Shown here: one piece after another, positions 35,871 through 49,000 of the stretch | How positions within the stretch are numbered: the stretch's first letter is position 1 | Layout: every line of letters starts with the position of its first letter | DNA from: Ciona savignyi | Taxonomy: Eukaryota > Chordata > Ascidiacea > Phlebobranchia > Cionidae | NCBI GenBank assembly: GCA_000149265.1 | Contig: CH003228.1 | Location: 1,709,910 to 1,773,909, forward strand | Length of the DNA stretch: 64,000 nucleotides | Direction of reading: 5' to 3' | Translations under genes and position numbers: made by a program | Notes under the pieces: generated by a model | What the model saw: only the letters and a program-made list of their open reading frames with translations | The model's database searches: none | What the model was told of the DNA's origin: nothing

Positions 35871-37691
35871 TTAATTCAATTGAGCGTCGATCCAGCTTCT
35901 TTGGTCCGAGATCTTGCAGTAACCTCCGGGGTATTGTGGATTGCATGTGCTTTCCGCCCACGAGGCAGAACCAATCAGAATGGTTTCGCCATTGTCTTGG
36001 ACGGTCAATGGCCCACCGGAATCACCCTGTCAATAACAAGGTTTTTACTGATATGTTGTGTGAGACTCGCTTTTTACTGATATGTTGTGTGAGACTCGCT
36101 TCTATGAAGGATATTAAGAGGGAAAAGGTATGCCAAAAAGGATAAATATAAAGAATTACCATTGTAAATGTGTGTGTAGGCTACGCAATTTGGCGCTAGA
36201 GAAATTACTTACACTGCAAGAGCTGACTTTGCCGTCTCCACCAGCGCATTGGATTCGGTCGGTGATAGCAATAACACTACCCCATACGCTTTGACAATCA
36301 GCCTGAGAAACCAATGGAAGTGTACTGTGTTGCAGCATAATTGGAGTCGACTGAACTGCAAACAAAACGTAAATTAATAATTGGCTGAAGATTTAATTAG
36401 GAGATTTTAAACTGATATTATAAATATTTTACGTGATCAAATAGCTGGAAATCGGTTTTAAAGAACTATGATCTCGAAAGAAACTAAACGGTTTATGTTA
36501 TTGAAACAAGTTTCTTACGGAATCGAGTGGTGTATCCCCAACCAGAAAGAGTAGCTGTGCCTGAATATTCCTTATTTTGTGCAGCCAACTTGATTGTGTT
36601 TACCTTAAAAATGTACGATAATTGGAAACTAAAAGTTTAAATGTAATATTAATAAATAACGATTTAATGCCCGTTTCCAATATGCATCCAGTGAATATAT
36701 TCTTACATTTTCACCAAGAATAGCGGCTGATGACAATTTGATAACCGCGTAATCAAAGTCGATTGTTGCAGAGTTGTACTGTGGGTGGGCAGTAAATTTT
36801 TGTTGAGTGATTTTCTGTTCGGGATTTCGATAATCTACCGCTCCCAAGTTTGCAGTGATCGTTCCAGATCTAAACATTAAATGTTATCGTAATTTGATAG
36901 ACAAAAATGCGTTGGGTTAGAAAGCAGCTTTAAAATAGAATTTCTGATAATAAATCAATCGCTCGTTTTCATATTTTACAGCTTTAGCTAGCGTTTGGTT
37001 TCGATTTAACGACCTTCTGACCGTCGAACGCTGATGCTTCTAGCAAATGAACTATACGGTTGGACACGTTCCTTTTTTTTCAAGGGATGGAAATGGGTTT
37101 TATACGCACAATGTTTGGTGCCGAAAACGCATATGTTATTCAGACATGATTCAATCGTTTAAAGTTGGTGAGAAATAGTAATGATTTGGTACTAAAATAA
37201 TTATAGCACTCAACTCACGTTACAAGGCAATGAGCAGCGCACATGACGTGAGTGGTTGTGATCAGAGATCCACCGCAGTAATGCCTGTTGTTTTGCTGCA
37301 TGCTTACCTATTGAAGTAAAACACATGTAACAGAAAATTATTAAAATGTATTCCTGATATTGTCCAACATATAACTGAATGTGTTTTGGTTATCTACATT
37401 TAAATTACGCAGCTGTTTTAAAGTAGTTTTAACCTGGCTAGAACGCGTACATTATTTAGTTGTTTTTTTCTTTGATTGTATATTTAACTTACCTGCCATG
37501 GGAATTGACCGATAACCGATTCTTGGCCGCCAACAATCCTTGAGTTGGGAAAGCTGTCTATGAATCTCTGGTGACTCACAGAAGGCATGGGATTGGCTAA
37601 AAAAGGGATACTTATGATTACCTTAAAATAATGCTTATTACTTCTACTTACCCGAAGCCAAAGCAACAAGAGCAAATAGAAATACCAACAT
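35871..37691 (-). CDS. Secreted chymotrypsin-like serine protease
   Basis: Family S1 endopeptidase, 259 aa, seven exons: 37652-37691, 37493-37596, 37219-37307, 36707-36869, 36519-36603, 36213-36355 and 35871-36026; all phases fit. Signal peptide about residues 1-14 (MLVFLFALVALASG), propeptide to Arg33, mature enzyme starts IVGGQE at 34. Catalytic triad: His74 in CAAHC, Asp117 in DFDYAVIKL, Ser211 in GDSGGP. The residue six before the serine (position 189 of chymotrypsin) is Ser205, so the pocket is chymotrypsin- rather than trypsin-like; position 216 is Ala instead of the usual Gly (SWAEST). Activation would be by cleavage after Arg33. No accessory domains. A digestive or immune role cannot be told from the sequence. 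Confidence 0.9.
36042..36099. repeat. 29-bp tandem duplication in protease intron
   Basis: The unit TTTTTACTGATATGTTGTGT plus GAGACTCGC is present twice in perfect succession (36042-36070 and 36071-36099) inside the last intron, just upstream in map position of the exon 7 acceptor. Confidence 0.9.
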
Positions 37692-37733
37692 TTTGCAGTT
37701 TTCTAACAATGACAAATGGGAAGAATGTAGTTT

Positions 37734-37741
37734 CTTTTATA
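37734..37741 (-). promoter_or_regulatory. TATA box of the serine protease gene
   Basis: TATAAAAG on the minus strand, 43-50 bp before the start codon, predicting transcription start about 15-20 bp before ATG and a very short 5' UTR. Confidence 0.7.
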
Positions 37742-39279
37742 GCTTAAAAACACATGCTGTCGTGCTTCACACGGCTCGAAATAGACAATACACGCCCCCA
37801 CGAGAACATACCAGCTGTTTTCAAAGGAATGAACAGAGTAAATAAGATGTATTGCGTGTTCGTGTTCATAAGCAAGGCCATTTGATTAAAATAGAACGGT
37901 CCAAAATTGTCCTCGACACACGCACTAGCCTACCTATATTTTCTAGAAGTCGGATTATCACCATAACAATTAACCATGCGGCCACACACCTGTTAGGGTC
38001 ATCATTCCAACATAAATATGATGGTATGCATTCAACGTCACAACCGTTTCGTTTAACGGCTAATTTTATACTCGTTCCTTTACCAGGGTAAGCTTTGAGC
38101 CCATATTGGCCTCAACACTAAGACCGGTTTTTACATAGTAATCGGTATGTGAATCATTAGCTTTAATCGATTTTCCTGTGCATTAAACATTCGGCCAAAT
38201 AAACGCTTCCCGTTTATGTTTTTTTATCGGACCCGGTTTCGAAGCCATGATGGGTACGTTGCTAAGACCGTTTTCGGTATATAATATGAATCGATCGCTT
38301 TAAATATTTGACTACGCGACTGTTCCGTTTAATTTAATGGTTTTTGCATGTCTAAAGGGATTTTCGTTTTATGTTTATGTGGACTGTTTATTTTCAGAAT
38401 TACTGAACCGTTTCCAGCGTTGTTGTTCAGTTTTCAAAATGGAAAAAGTACCGGCCAACATAAAAGAAACTTTTTTTTATTTGCGTTAATCTAGTTATTT
38501 GATTTACTTAAACAATTAAAAGAAAGTTAAGTCTGTTTTAATAGCCCATATTTAGCAATAATACATGCATTATTATTATGATGGAGTGGAGAATAAGCAC
38601 CATAGACTGGTATCATATAGAGTACCAATAAATACTTTATGCTGATGATCTAGAGTAGAACTAATTAACGAAATTAGAACTTGTCAGTAAAGTGACTAAT
38701 TTAATGAAGCTTCTTAATCGATAGTTTGTTAAAATGTCGCAATACTAATTCATGGGATGCATCAATAGAAATGGGTGGTAGTTAGGATAGGATATTCATG
38801 TTTATTACTGTGAATGGAAAAGGGGTTAACACACGGGCAATGGTCAGATTACCTCGCGCCCACTATCGATTTTTTGGCGCTATTGCAATGTGTTCTGTAT
38901 GATTAAGATATTTCATTTTGGTAGAACCCATCATTCCACTGGGTTCAGACAGTAAAGTGCCTTGCCCAAACACACGAACGACAAGCTAGTCGGTTCAACT
39001 ATTTGGTTGAAAGGCGTTGCACTAAACCATTAGACTAACCGGTCATAAAAAGTTGCTAGGGAGTTAGTTGTCCTACTAGGTAGTTGGTAATTGTATGTGG
39101 TAGTTGTAAAACCAATTTTACATGCTGACTGTGGGCATAAGGTCATCTGGTGATTAACTCTGATATAATGATCCCAACCATGTCCCTGCTACAGGGATAA
39201 ACATGAGTAATGTTATCCCATTTTCAGATTTTCACTATTCTTTACTTTAATTTATTTATCGTATTTAAAGCTGAACAAA
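37742..39279. other. Intergenic with SINE copies
   Basis: Spacer between divergent genes (protease on minus, PSMC3IP on plus). Apart from SINE sequence at 38784-39043 and 39127-39222 I see no element. CATTTTCAG at about 39220-39228, some 50 bp before the PSMC3IP start, is a possible spliced-leader acceptor. Confidence 0.5.
38784..39043 (-). mobile_element. SINE-like copy
   Basis: Begins with the tail GGATAGGATATTCATG, ends with AACCATTAGACTAACCGGTC; full-length reverse copy. A second partial forward copy (3' third, ending GGGATAAACATGAGTAATG) follows at 39127-39222. Confidence 0.8.
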
Positions 39280-39921
39280 ATGTCGAAGAAAACATTACCA
39301 ATTGAAGATGCTATTTTTGATTATATGAAGACTCAAAATCGGCCTTACAGCGTTGGTGATATATTTTCTAACTTACATAAAGAATATGGAAAAACTGCTG
39401 TTACAAAAGCCGTTGAGTTATTAAGTCAGCGGGGTAAGTTGCTGGAAAAAGTGTATGGGAAGACAAAAATTTATGTTGTACATCAGTCCCAGTTTCCAGT
39501 GGTTCAAAAAGATGAACTATCTAAACATGATGATGAAATTAAACAGCTTAATGAAGAAGTAGTGAGCCTGCAAACGGAAAACCAGAAGCGGTCATCTTTG
39601 CTCAACCAGCTCAATTCTTCTGTAACAACTGCAGATGCTATGGAGCAAGTGAAAACATTAGGTGAAGAAGTTAAAAAGATGCAGAATCATTTAAAATCGC
39701 TCAAATCCATGTCTGGCTCCATTGATCCTACTCAAAAGAAAAAGACTTTAGAGCAACACAAGACATTTGTTGGACAGTGGCGCAAAAGAAAAAGGATGAC
39801 TTCTGACTTGATGAATGCAGTTCTGGAAGGATATCCGAAAAGCAAAAAACTTTTTCTTGAAGAAGTAGGAATAGAAACTGATGAAATCTGTGGAGTTACA
39901 GTTTTTAAAGCTCATTCTTAG
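39280..39921 (+). CDS. PSMC3IP: Homologous-pairing protein 2 (HOP2)
   Basis: Partner of MND1 that stimulates DMC1/RAD51 strand invasion in meiotic recombination; nuclear. A 213-aa single-exon ORF against about 217 aa in human. Residues 1-70 form a winged-helix DNA-binding domain (IEDAIFDYMKTQNRPYSVGD, TAVTKAVELLSQRGKLLEKV, YGKTKIYVV). Residues 85-140 are a leucine-zipper-like coiled coil. The C-terminal part has the conserved QWRKRKRM and a helical segment (LMNAVLEGYPKSKKLFLEEV). Intronless in a genome where neighbours have many introns; since the gene is complete and intact this is probably intron loss rather than a processed pseudogene. No AATAAA lies between its stop and the next gene. Confidence 0.95.
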   Translation: MSKKTLPIEDAIFDYMKTQNRPYSVGDIFSNLHKEYGKTAVTKAVELLSQRGKLLEKVYGKTKIYVVHQSQFPVVQKDELSKHDDEIKQLNEEVVSLQTENQKRSSLLNQLNSSVTTADAMEQVKTLGEEVKKMQNHLKSLKSMSGSIDPTQKKKTLEQHKTFVGQWRKRKRMTSDLMNAVLEGYPKSKKLFLEEVGIETDEICGVTVFKAHS

Positions 39922-40086
39922 TTATTAAGATTACGAAAACAATTTTTACAATGATTTAACTTTTTTCACTGCCTTTAAAATTCTTTTGTTTATAATTTTT
40001 TTTGTACAGGTTTGATTGTAGTTCATTTATATTATAAAACTAATGCTGTATGTAATACATGTTGATCAAAACAGTTCAGCAACTAA

Positions 40087-43000
40087 ATGTCATCAGAAAA
40101 TAATTCCCCAACTTTCCCAGCTATGGGAGATGGACCCCTTAATGTAAGTACTGCTAACTTACATGTTCTGTCTAGATGCTAAAAAAGACATTTTTTATTT
40201 AAAGGTATAGTTTCCTTTTTATATTGTGGTTTGGTTGATTTTGTTGTGATGGTGATTATTAATCCTTTAATCAAGTTTTTGGTCAGTTTCAGGATATGTA
40301 AAAGTTTTTGGTCAGTTTCAGGATATGTAAAAGTTTTTGGACAGTTTCAGGATATGTATGTACTATATATATTTAGAACACTATCACAATGTTATGCCAC
40401 ACAGGTTATTTGTTAGCAGCCGTGCAATTGGTGATTAAAATATATATAATATATTTTTCTTTTTAGTTAATGCACGAAAGACTAGCCAGTGCTGAAAATG
40501 ATGCAACAGACCTCACAAAAATGCTACTAGATCTTGGTATTACTCCAACTGAAGACCTCTTTGACGAGCAACAGCTTTTTGATCAGTAGGAACATGTTTT
40601 TTAATGTGTTAATATTGTAATGACTACTTGTAATAGTATATATGGTAAATGATGTATATTCACGGTATATTTAATAATAGTGCTACTTAAACACAGCGGA
40701 AAGTTACTATGTAAATCCAAACTACAGCTCTTAGCTTATCTTTTGTCATTTCAGTGCCACTTCGCATTCTCCAGATTTTCCAACCTCTGTAAATGATTGG
40801 CTAAGCAAAGCATCAACAGGTACTTTACAGTTTTATTAAAAACGTATGTTAAAGTCTTCTTTGTTGCAACACATTTATATGAAATACAGGGAAGAAAAAG
40901 GAGAAATCTGTTCGATTTGGTGGTGTACCCATGGAAAGGAAGGACAAATACGCACAGCAGCCTATACTGAAGAAAGCTCCAATTCAACCACTAAAAGTGA
41001 ATTTCGTGAGTACAATTAACAATCTGATATACAAAGCCTAACAAAGGTAATTAATATATAATAAAAAAACATAGTAAACAGTATAGCCTATGTTTAGATG
41101 GTTTCATTACCATTAGGTCACAGTTACATAGGGATGCTCTTAATTATTATCATGTTTGAGACAACAAGATGCATGGTAGTACTGAATGGATTATCATCAA
41201 CTTACATTGTCCCCACATCCATGTTACTGGAGTTCCTGCAGTGTGTACTGTGTTATATATATTGTATATGTTATAAATGTTGCTTATTTTTCGTCTAACC
41301 TATTATTTAACTTGGTTTTATTAACATAGCTGTGCTTCTGATCTGGTATATATGAACTGTGACTACAAAATGTTAAGATAGTAAAGTTGTGCAAGTATTT
41401 AAGTGCTTTATAGAATAAGTATGCAAATGACCATGTGCCCATAACCAATGCTAAAACACTCTCATTTTAATCAACAGAACGCAGCAAATAATGCAATTGG
41501 AGACAATAAAAAAATAAGTTTTAAGATTACTTCTGATCAATATCAAAAGTTAGTGAGTCGTTTGTGCAAAACCGAAAGTGTTATCCAGTCATTAAAACTA
41601 AGTCTCTGTGCAATGCGAACCAACCATGAGGCTTCTAATCGTGAAAAGGATATTGTAATTGAAAAGTAAGACTCATTTTTTTCATATTTGTAAACTTCAA
41701 AATGTATTCAGGTTCGCAAAATGATCCGAACTATTTGTTATGACTGAGGAGGAAGCATGTCAGATTCTCTATGCCATCTAGTCAAGTGTATCTATTATGG
41801 TGAAGGCTCGTACCAGACATTATCTGAACTCAGTAGATTATTGGTTTAATCAAAATCTGTAGCATTTTTTGCATTACATTAAATACTTGTAATAGCGCCA
41901 CTAACTAGACCGGGAACAATGTATTCTGCTTATTATTACCTGAGTTATAGCACCAGTCATTGTCCTATAGTTCATAGTTATTATATATCATATTTAATTT
42001 AAAATAGTTTGATATACATTTTTAAAAAGTTTAAACATTTTTCTTTATTGTTACTGGAGAAACAGTTTGTTTTATTATCAGTATGATTTCACAATAGTAC
42101 GGTTTCTTTAAATTCCCCCCAAAGGTTAAAGGAAGAGATTTCAGTGCAAGAAGAGCAACTGAGAAATCAGGTGGATGAATTGAACACCGAGAAAAGGAAC
42201 AAAGAGGATGCTCATCAGCGATGGAAGGAAGCGGAAGATGAAGTGAAAGATCTTCTTCATAAACTTGATCAAGCAACCAACGTAAGAACAAGCTTGGCTG
42301 ATTTTTCGGTAAAAACTGAATTGTCCTTTTTTTCTTTTGGTAAAGCCCCCTGAAGTCCCAACCAAAAATAAAATTGGTTTTACATTTATAGTATCGGCTG
42401 TCATTCATGCCAAGTTTTGTGATTCTTTAAGGATGAGCTGAATTGAGTGTAAAAAAGTGCATAATGCAGTTACCACAATTTTATTTGTTTATATATTTCT
42501 TTTGGTTTTCCACTGTCGCTTATATTACAGCCTAGCAGCAGCACAAGGTATGTACTTACCTTTTAAAACAAGTGATACCCAGCAGCCTTAAAATTTACCT
42601 GTATTTAAAAAGAAAATTTGAAATTTTGTTTTAACAGAAAAGCAAAGTCTCTTTATTAGATGAGGAGACAGCTCGAGATAAACTGACCGGCAAAATTGAA
42701 GAACTGAAGAGGGAGTCATTGAGAGAGAAGGAAATGAGAGAAACGATCGAAAATTCACATCTTTCCCTCTTATCAAGAGTTCAAGACATGGAGGATGAGT
42801 TGCAGCGTGAACGTGGACAGGTGAATTGTGGGTTGATCATCACATTGTATCCCATTTTGATAAAAATTATGTTACTGGCCAGGTGAATTGTGGCATTGTG
42901 CTAAAATTATTAATTATTTTTACCCATGTTACCACGTTTTCTATCTTTTATTCTTTGTTTTATTGTGAATATTAGCTTTTCTTGCAGTAAATTAATCCAG

Positions 43001-46000
43001 TTTTCTACTAAAATAGCAAAATCCAGAGTAATGGCAACACTCAATTTTACAGCTTGATTTGACAAAACGGGAAAACATAAGTTTAAAGTCAACTGTCGAA
43101 ATCCACAACGAACAAAGAAAGGAGTGGAGTATCAAAGCGAAGGAAATGGAACAAACTCTTGCAATGTTCAAAGAGGAACTTGATGCCAAAGAAGAAGCAA
43201 TTAGAAGGTGTGGATTGTTGGTCATTTGTTTGTTAATAAAATATCCATAAAACTATAACAATACTTTTGAAATAAGATTTTATTTAAAAAATTGAAACAG
43301 TGATTTACTGTTTTGCATATATTTTAAAAATATATTTGTTGGAAATTGTAAAACACCCAAATACTGTCAAGAAGTTTTAACAAAGAAGACAGAAATTATG
43401 TTGCTACAATCAATTTTTTTAGCCTTTTACACTAGGATTTTGATTTCAGACTAATAAATGAGCAGCAATCAAACTCCATTGAAAATGCTGCAATTTCTTC
43501 ACATCAAAGTGCTCTACAGAGAGAAATAAAAGAATGCAACATCATGCTAGATGCACAAAAAGTGAGTACTTGTAGCAGTTGTGTAGACATATACAACTTA
43601 TTATTCTTATTATTACTACAAACGTTGTAATTGGGTGTTGTACTTGTTTGTAGTCAGGTTTTCATAAAAAAATGATTTTATTTGGAAATAAACATGGGTG
43701 TAATTATGTATGCTGTTTACATGGAACATTGTTTTAGAAAGTTTTTGGAAGGAAAATATTACATCAAAATACAAACATGTACCAGGCCTTATAATTTGGC
43801 TTTCTGAAAGATTAAAGATTGAAATAAACCACTATTTTAGTTCTTTGTGTTCATGGAAAGGATTACTTGAAGAATTTATTTAAATAAAATTTGTTTTTAT
43901 TTCGTGATTTAATTAAAATTTAGTAGCAATTTCGAGGAACAAGATTGTAAGCACCTTATTCTATGTTGTTTTGTGTTGATTGACAATTTTTTTTGCGAAG
44001 GCTGCGTTCACAAAGCTAGAAACTGAGAAGCAAACATTACAACTTGCACTTGATGAAGAACGTGCAAAGGTAGAAGAAATTGAGGATGATTTAAAAAAGA
44101 AACAAGAAGAGAACCAAGAAAGAAGTGGTATCGAAGAGAAAAAGTGGAAGGAGCTTGAAAAGAAGTTGAAATCGGAAATGAAACAGGTCAGGAGTTTTGT
44201 AATTTATCTCATTTATCGGTTTCCATTTTAATTTGAACCACTCTTCTAATACAGTGGACAGTTTGCGCCATTTGTGTCACAATTTATTAACATTCAATTG
44301 ATTGTTTCCAGGTGTTAAGAAAAGAAAGACACAAGATGTCAGAGCTGGAGATGAAATGCAAGCATCTTGAAGGATCTTTGAAACAACAGGAGCATGCCTT
44401 CAAGGAGAAAGAGGAGAATTGGGAGCAAAAAGAGCAAGAGTGGGAGCGAACAATCAATCAAGAGAAGCAGGTAAAGACAAGATGGTAGTCATAGATTAAT
44501 ATGGGGAAAGTGTTAAAACAGGCAAGATTAGTATTTGTATGAAAATATTTGTTCGCCTCTAACACACAGACAGTGTTTGACCTAAGGCTTGATAGATTAG
44601 TAGTCATCACTAGTGGCATTAATCCTAATTAGGACATATGATTCTCACCAAGACCAGATGACCTTAAATTTTAGGTCTATATCCCTGATCATATTTATAG
44701 TAACTATTAAATGACAATATATTTTTTAATGATCTGCACATTTATATTTGTATTTATAATTATATACCAGGCTGTAATACAGGCTGTATATGTAATGTAG
44801 GTTTTACTTCATATCACACACACAGCTTGAAATAACTCCTGTCTAACTTTGTGCTGCACTTCCCCAGAATACAAGTCTTGCATTGAAAGAAAGAAACGAA
44901 TTAGTCAAGAGCCGGGAAAGTTTGATGAAGGAATTAAACAAAGCAGCTTCTGAAGTAACAAGAGACAAAGAATTTCTTCAACAACAGCTTGAAGAGATGA
45001 AGGTATTAAATCAATTATCTGGTTTAGTTTGAGTTTTTAATTTTTAGTTCACTGAAACGTATGACCTGTGCAGCGCTCCTCGCTTAGATAAACCGGACCT
45101 GGGTGCATACTCATGAGTGTCCACTTTCCTGTGTATAAGATAAGATACTTATGTTTTATCTCTGTAAAAGGGGAAAAGGTGGGGAGAGTTATCACACGAG
45201 CAGTCTCCAGATTACTGTGTGGCCACTATCTGGTCGCTGAAGCTATTGCATGTGTTGTATTATTGAGACATTTCTACTGTTTTAATCAATTAATCCTAGG
45301 GGATCACACCACATACAAAGTTGGCATTAGAAATACAATGTACACTATTTGTACTGTGGTTTAAATTTCGAACTAAATAAATGTGTCAATATAAAGCATA
45401 TAGCGGTCACATTCTTCCACATGTAGTTGGAGCAAGATATTTGGATGCGAGAGAAAGGTCAATTGGAGGAGGAAAACGGAAGGTTAATGGACCGTGTGGC
45501 ATCTGTTGAGCAACAGGAGGCGATTTACAAACGAGCTCAGGATCTCGCTGCTGCTTCCAACCTCGCCAAGGGACAACTCTCATATGAGAACGGAAAACTA
45601 AAAGTAAATTGTGGACAATGATGCTTTAATAACATCAGTAATAGTTTTGAAAAGCTGGCCCTGCTCTTGCACTAGAAACATCTGAACACAAAATATATTC
45701 CTGTTTTTCGTTACTTTGTTGCTTCAATGTTTGGTCGATATTTAGATGAGAGTCGAACAACTGGAGGAAGAGTTGCGCAATGTAGCCTCCGTGCAGTCTC
45801 AAGTGGTGCAGCTTCGAGCAGCAAACCGAGCGCTCGAGCAGAAGTATTCACAGGTTGCAAACGAGGTCGCAAACTCAAGAGTTGAATCCAACAGAATGCA
45901 TTCCCATGTTAAACAGGTGTGTTGTGTTTCACTGGAGATATGCAGCAACTGTATATTATGTAGATTGTCTGGGAATCAGAAAGATACATGATCAACTGTT

Positions 46001-49000
46001 GGTATGTTGTAAACTGTCAAATGCCGTAATAACACCTCTTGTTGTCCCACCAATTTTAATGGATAGTTAAACTATCCTTAAAGTAAAAATGTGAAAAGAA
46101 ACATTTTTATCCTTAAGTATGTTTGTGCCCTCTTCTAAACAATAATTTTAAAATATATTATGGTGTCAAGTATCTGTCACTAATGGAACCAAGTACATGA
46201 ACCACTTGTTTTTAGCTTCAGCATGGTATGGAAAGAAAGGAAGCTGATTTCCACCTTGCTATATCAGCACGTGATGAAGCCGTGAAAGAAAAAGAAGCTG
46301 TTCTGAACCAAATTGAAGTTATAAAGGTGGGTGGTTTAGTTTGATTGAAACAATATTTAATCTTACTCTTTTGTATTCCAATGTGTTTTTCTAATTGCGT
46401 ACTACCAAAGTAGTAGTATTTTATAAAGTTATTGGGAATGTAAGTAAATGAATAAATAACATGCTGTTAAGCACAAATGTAATTGATAGGAAACTCTTTG
46501 TTTGTGCTTTAACCCTTTGACGACGACGGAACTTTTGCAGTTTTTGGCACTTTTGAGTAAGGTTGCTTTGACCTTGTTTGCTGCGAATACTGTTGGACTT
46601 AGGGAAAAACAATCCATTACAAAGTTGTCCAGTAGATAATTTTCTACAAATTGGTATTTTTATTTTTTTGATGACGTTGTAGTATTTGTAATGACGTCAT
46701 AATTAGAAATTTATACTCTAATTACTCGTTACTGGTAGCTTGTAAAAGATAGTAATGTATTACAAAAATGTTCAAAATGAAATTTCGTACTAAGTTACGT
46801 CTTTTATTTTTTGATGACGTCAACTAAGCGTGATGACGTCACCCATGACTGACAAATAAGGCATTTCATCACCACAATCACTGTCGGCCTCGATCATGCT
46901 GGCAGCCTGATCGGCTGTAATCTATTGCGAAGATGCCATATTTCTTCCGAATATCAAATAATAATTGAAAAACAAAGTAAACAAAGGCGAAAAAATGAAA
47001 AAATATCAATAGTAATTAGCAAAAACCATGTACACAGATGTTTACATATATCGTTGAAAAATCGAAAATGACTGGAAAACTCGAAAACAAAGATGGCTAC
47101 TGCTAGTTTTATTATCACAGCAACTGGTGTAACAATTTTAACTCCCCAGAACCCAAAAAAGCGATATTTTACCTAAAAGTTAAACTAGATACAAAAATTG
47201 TGAAGAAAAATGTTTGGAGCAATATTACTCAAAATTTTTAAATGGAAGGATTATGTTTTTATGCGTTAATTCGAAAGATCTATTTAAATGCTTTCCAAAA
47301 ATATCAAAACTAGGAAAATCCCCCAAGAAACGACTGAAATTTTTTTTTTTCGTGGACACCTCTGGGTTACAAATATGTAACCGTGGTCGTCTAAGGGTTA
47401 AAGCCACTGACTAAAATTATATGTCAATTAACCTTAAAAGACATGGTTTGCCTATTGATTACTGCATGATTTATACCAAATACTAATTCTATTGTATATA
47501 TTGGTCACCTAACATATTGTAAATGTTTTATTTGGATATTAAAAATAAATTGTTAAATAAAAGCTTAAGTACAAATCAATAATATCCCTATATAAGGTTA
47601 TTGTGGGTAAATAATTTGCACCTGTTTGCAGCGGTTAGGTTGTGGTCATTCCTAGTTTGACCATACAATATAAATATCCCCCATTAGTGAGTCATTTATG
47701 TTAAAACGAACCAGTTTTGTATTTAATTGTGAACCTAAATGCTAATTTATCAAAAAAACGAGTTTTTATTTTTATATCACCTCAAAACACCATGTATACT
47801 TAATCCAATTTCAGCCCTACAGATATATATATAGTTTTATTGTTAAACACTTATTGTACAAGCTTAAGCACATCTCACATCAATAACCCAACCGACTAAA
47901 TCCAATCGCTTTTCTTCATTGTTGATCACCAGTGCAATCACTCTTTGAATCATACTGCATCTTACACAGGAGCAGGAAAAATCCCGGCTTTCCCAGTTGC
48001 GACGAGAAGTAGCAGATTCCCGATCCGATAACGCACGTCTGTCTTCCACAATTGACGATGTTACTTCACGTCAGACACAACTACAGGAGACTTTGAATCA
48101 AGTTCAAGCTAAACTCGGTCGCAAGGATTCTCAGATATCAGCCTTTACAGAGGAAAAGTGTGTATACTGTCTGCATTGTTTGTCATCACATATTGGGATT
48201 TGTATATTATTCACTTATTATAAAGCAAAATTTTTTTGCAACATATCCATTTATTCCATACATATTTATATACCTACAAAAGATAAATTCACTTCATGTA
48301 AAAATTAAAAAGTTTAAAGTTTATGGTTTTTCCTTAAGATTCAAGGTCTATCTAACTGTGTGTTCTTTTACAGATTTATTTTTTCCAAGCAAACTAAATC
48401 TTTCCTCTGATACTTAACCAAATTCAGAAACATCATACCCTTTTGTAAGATCACAGATGGAGCACCAAATCCACAACCTTCAGTCGGAGATCTCGAAGTT
48501 GGAAGCGCAATGTCACGATCGGGATTCGTCCGAACAAGCGAGAATCGCTCCAGCGTTGGAGGCACTGGAGCGTGCGAGACACGACAACGTCCGACTCACT
48601 GCATCGCTGGACGAGGTGCTGAGAACAAACACTCAGATGAAGGATGAACTCGATAAATGCAAGGTCTGTGTTCTGTTTCTTTCAATCTTACCCCAAAATT
48701 AAAATCTAAAATTTTAACTTAAGTTTAAGTATAAGAACAAGTATTGAATGTTCGCAGTTACTTAAGAGTATTATTAAGACAAAGAAAAATGAAATTTATA
48801 ATCACAATAGATAGTCCACAGCCACATTGAAACAGTTTCTGTTTCTTATAAAATACACAATAGATAGTGATTGTACAATCCACCATGCTACATACAATCA
48901 TGATTACAAACAAGGAGAAACAACCAACCTCACAATGGGTCTGCAACTCATTGGAAATTCCATGACACCCTTAATTGATAGCGTTTTCCCTCCACTGAAA

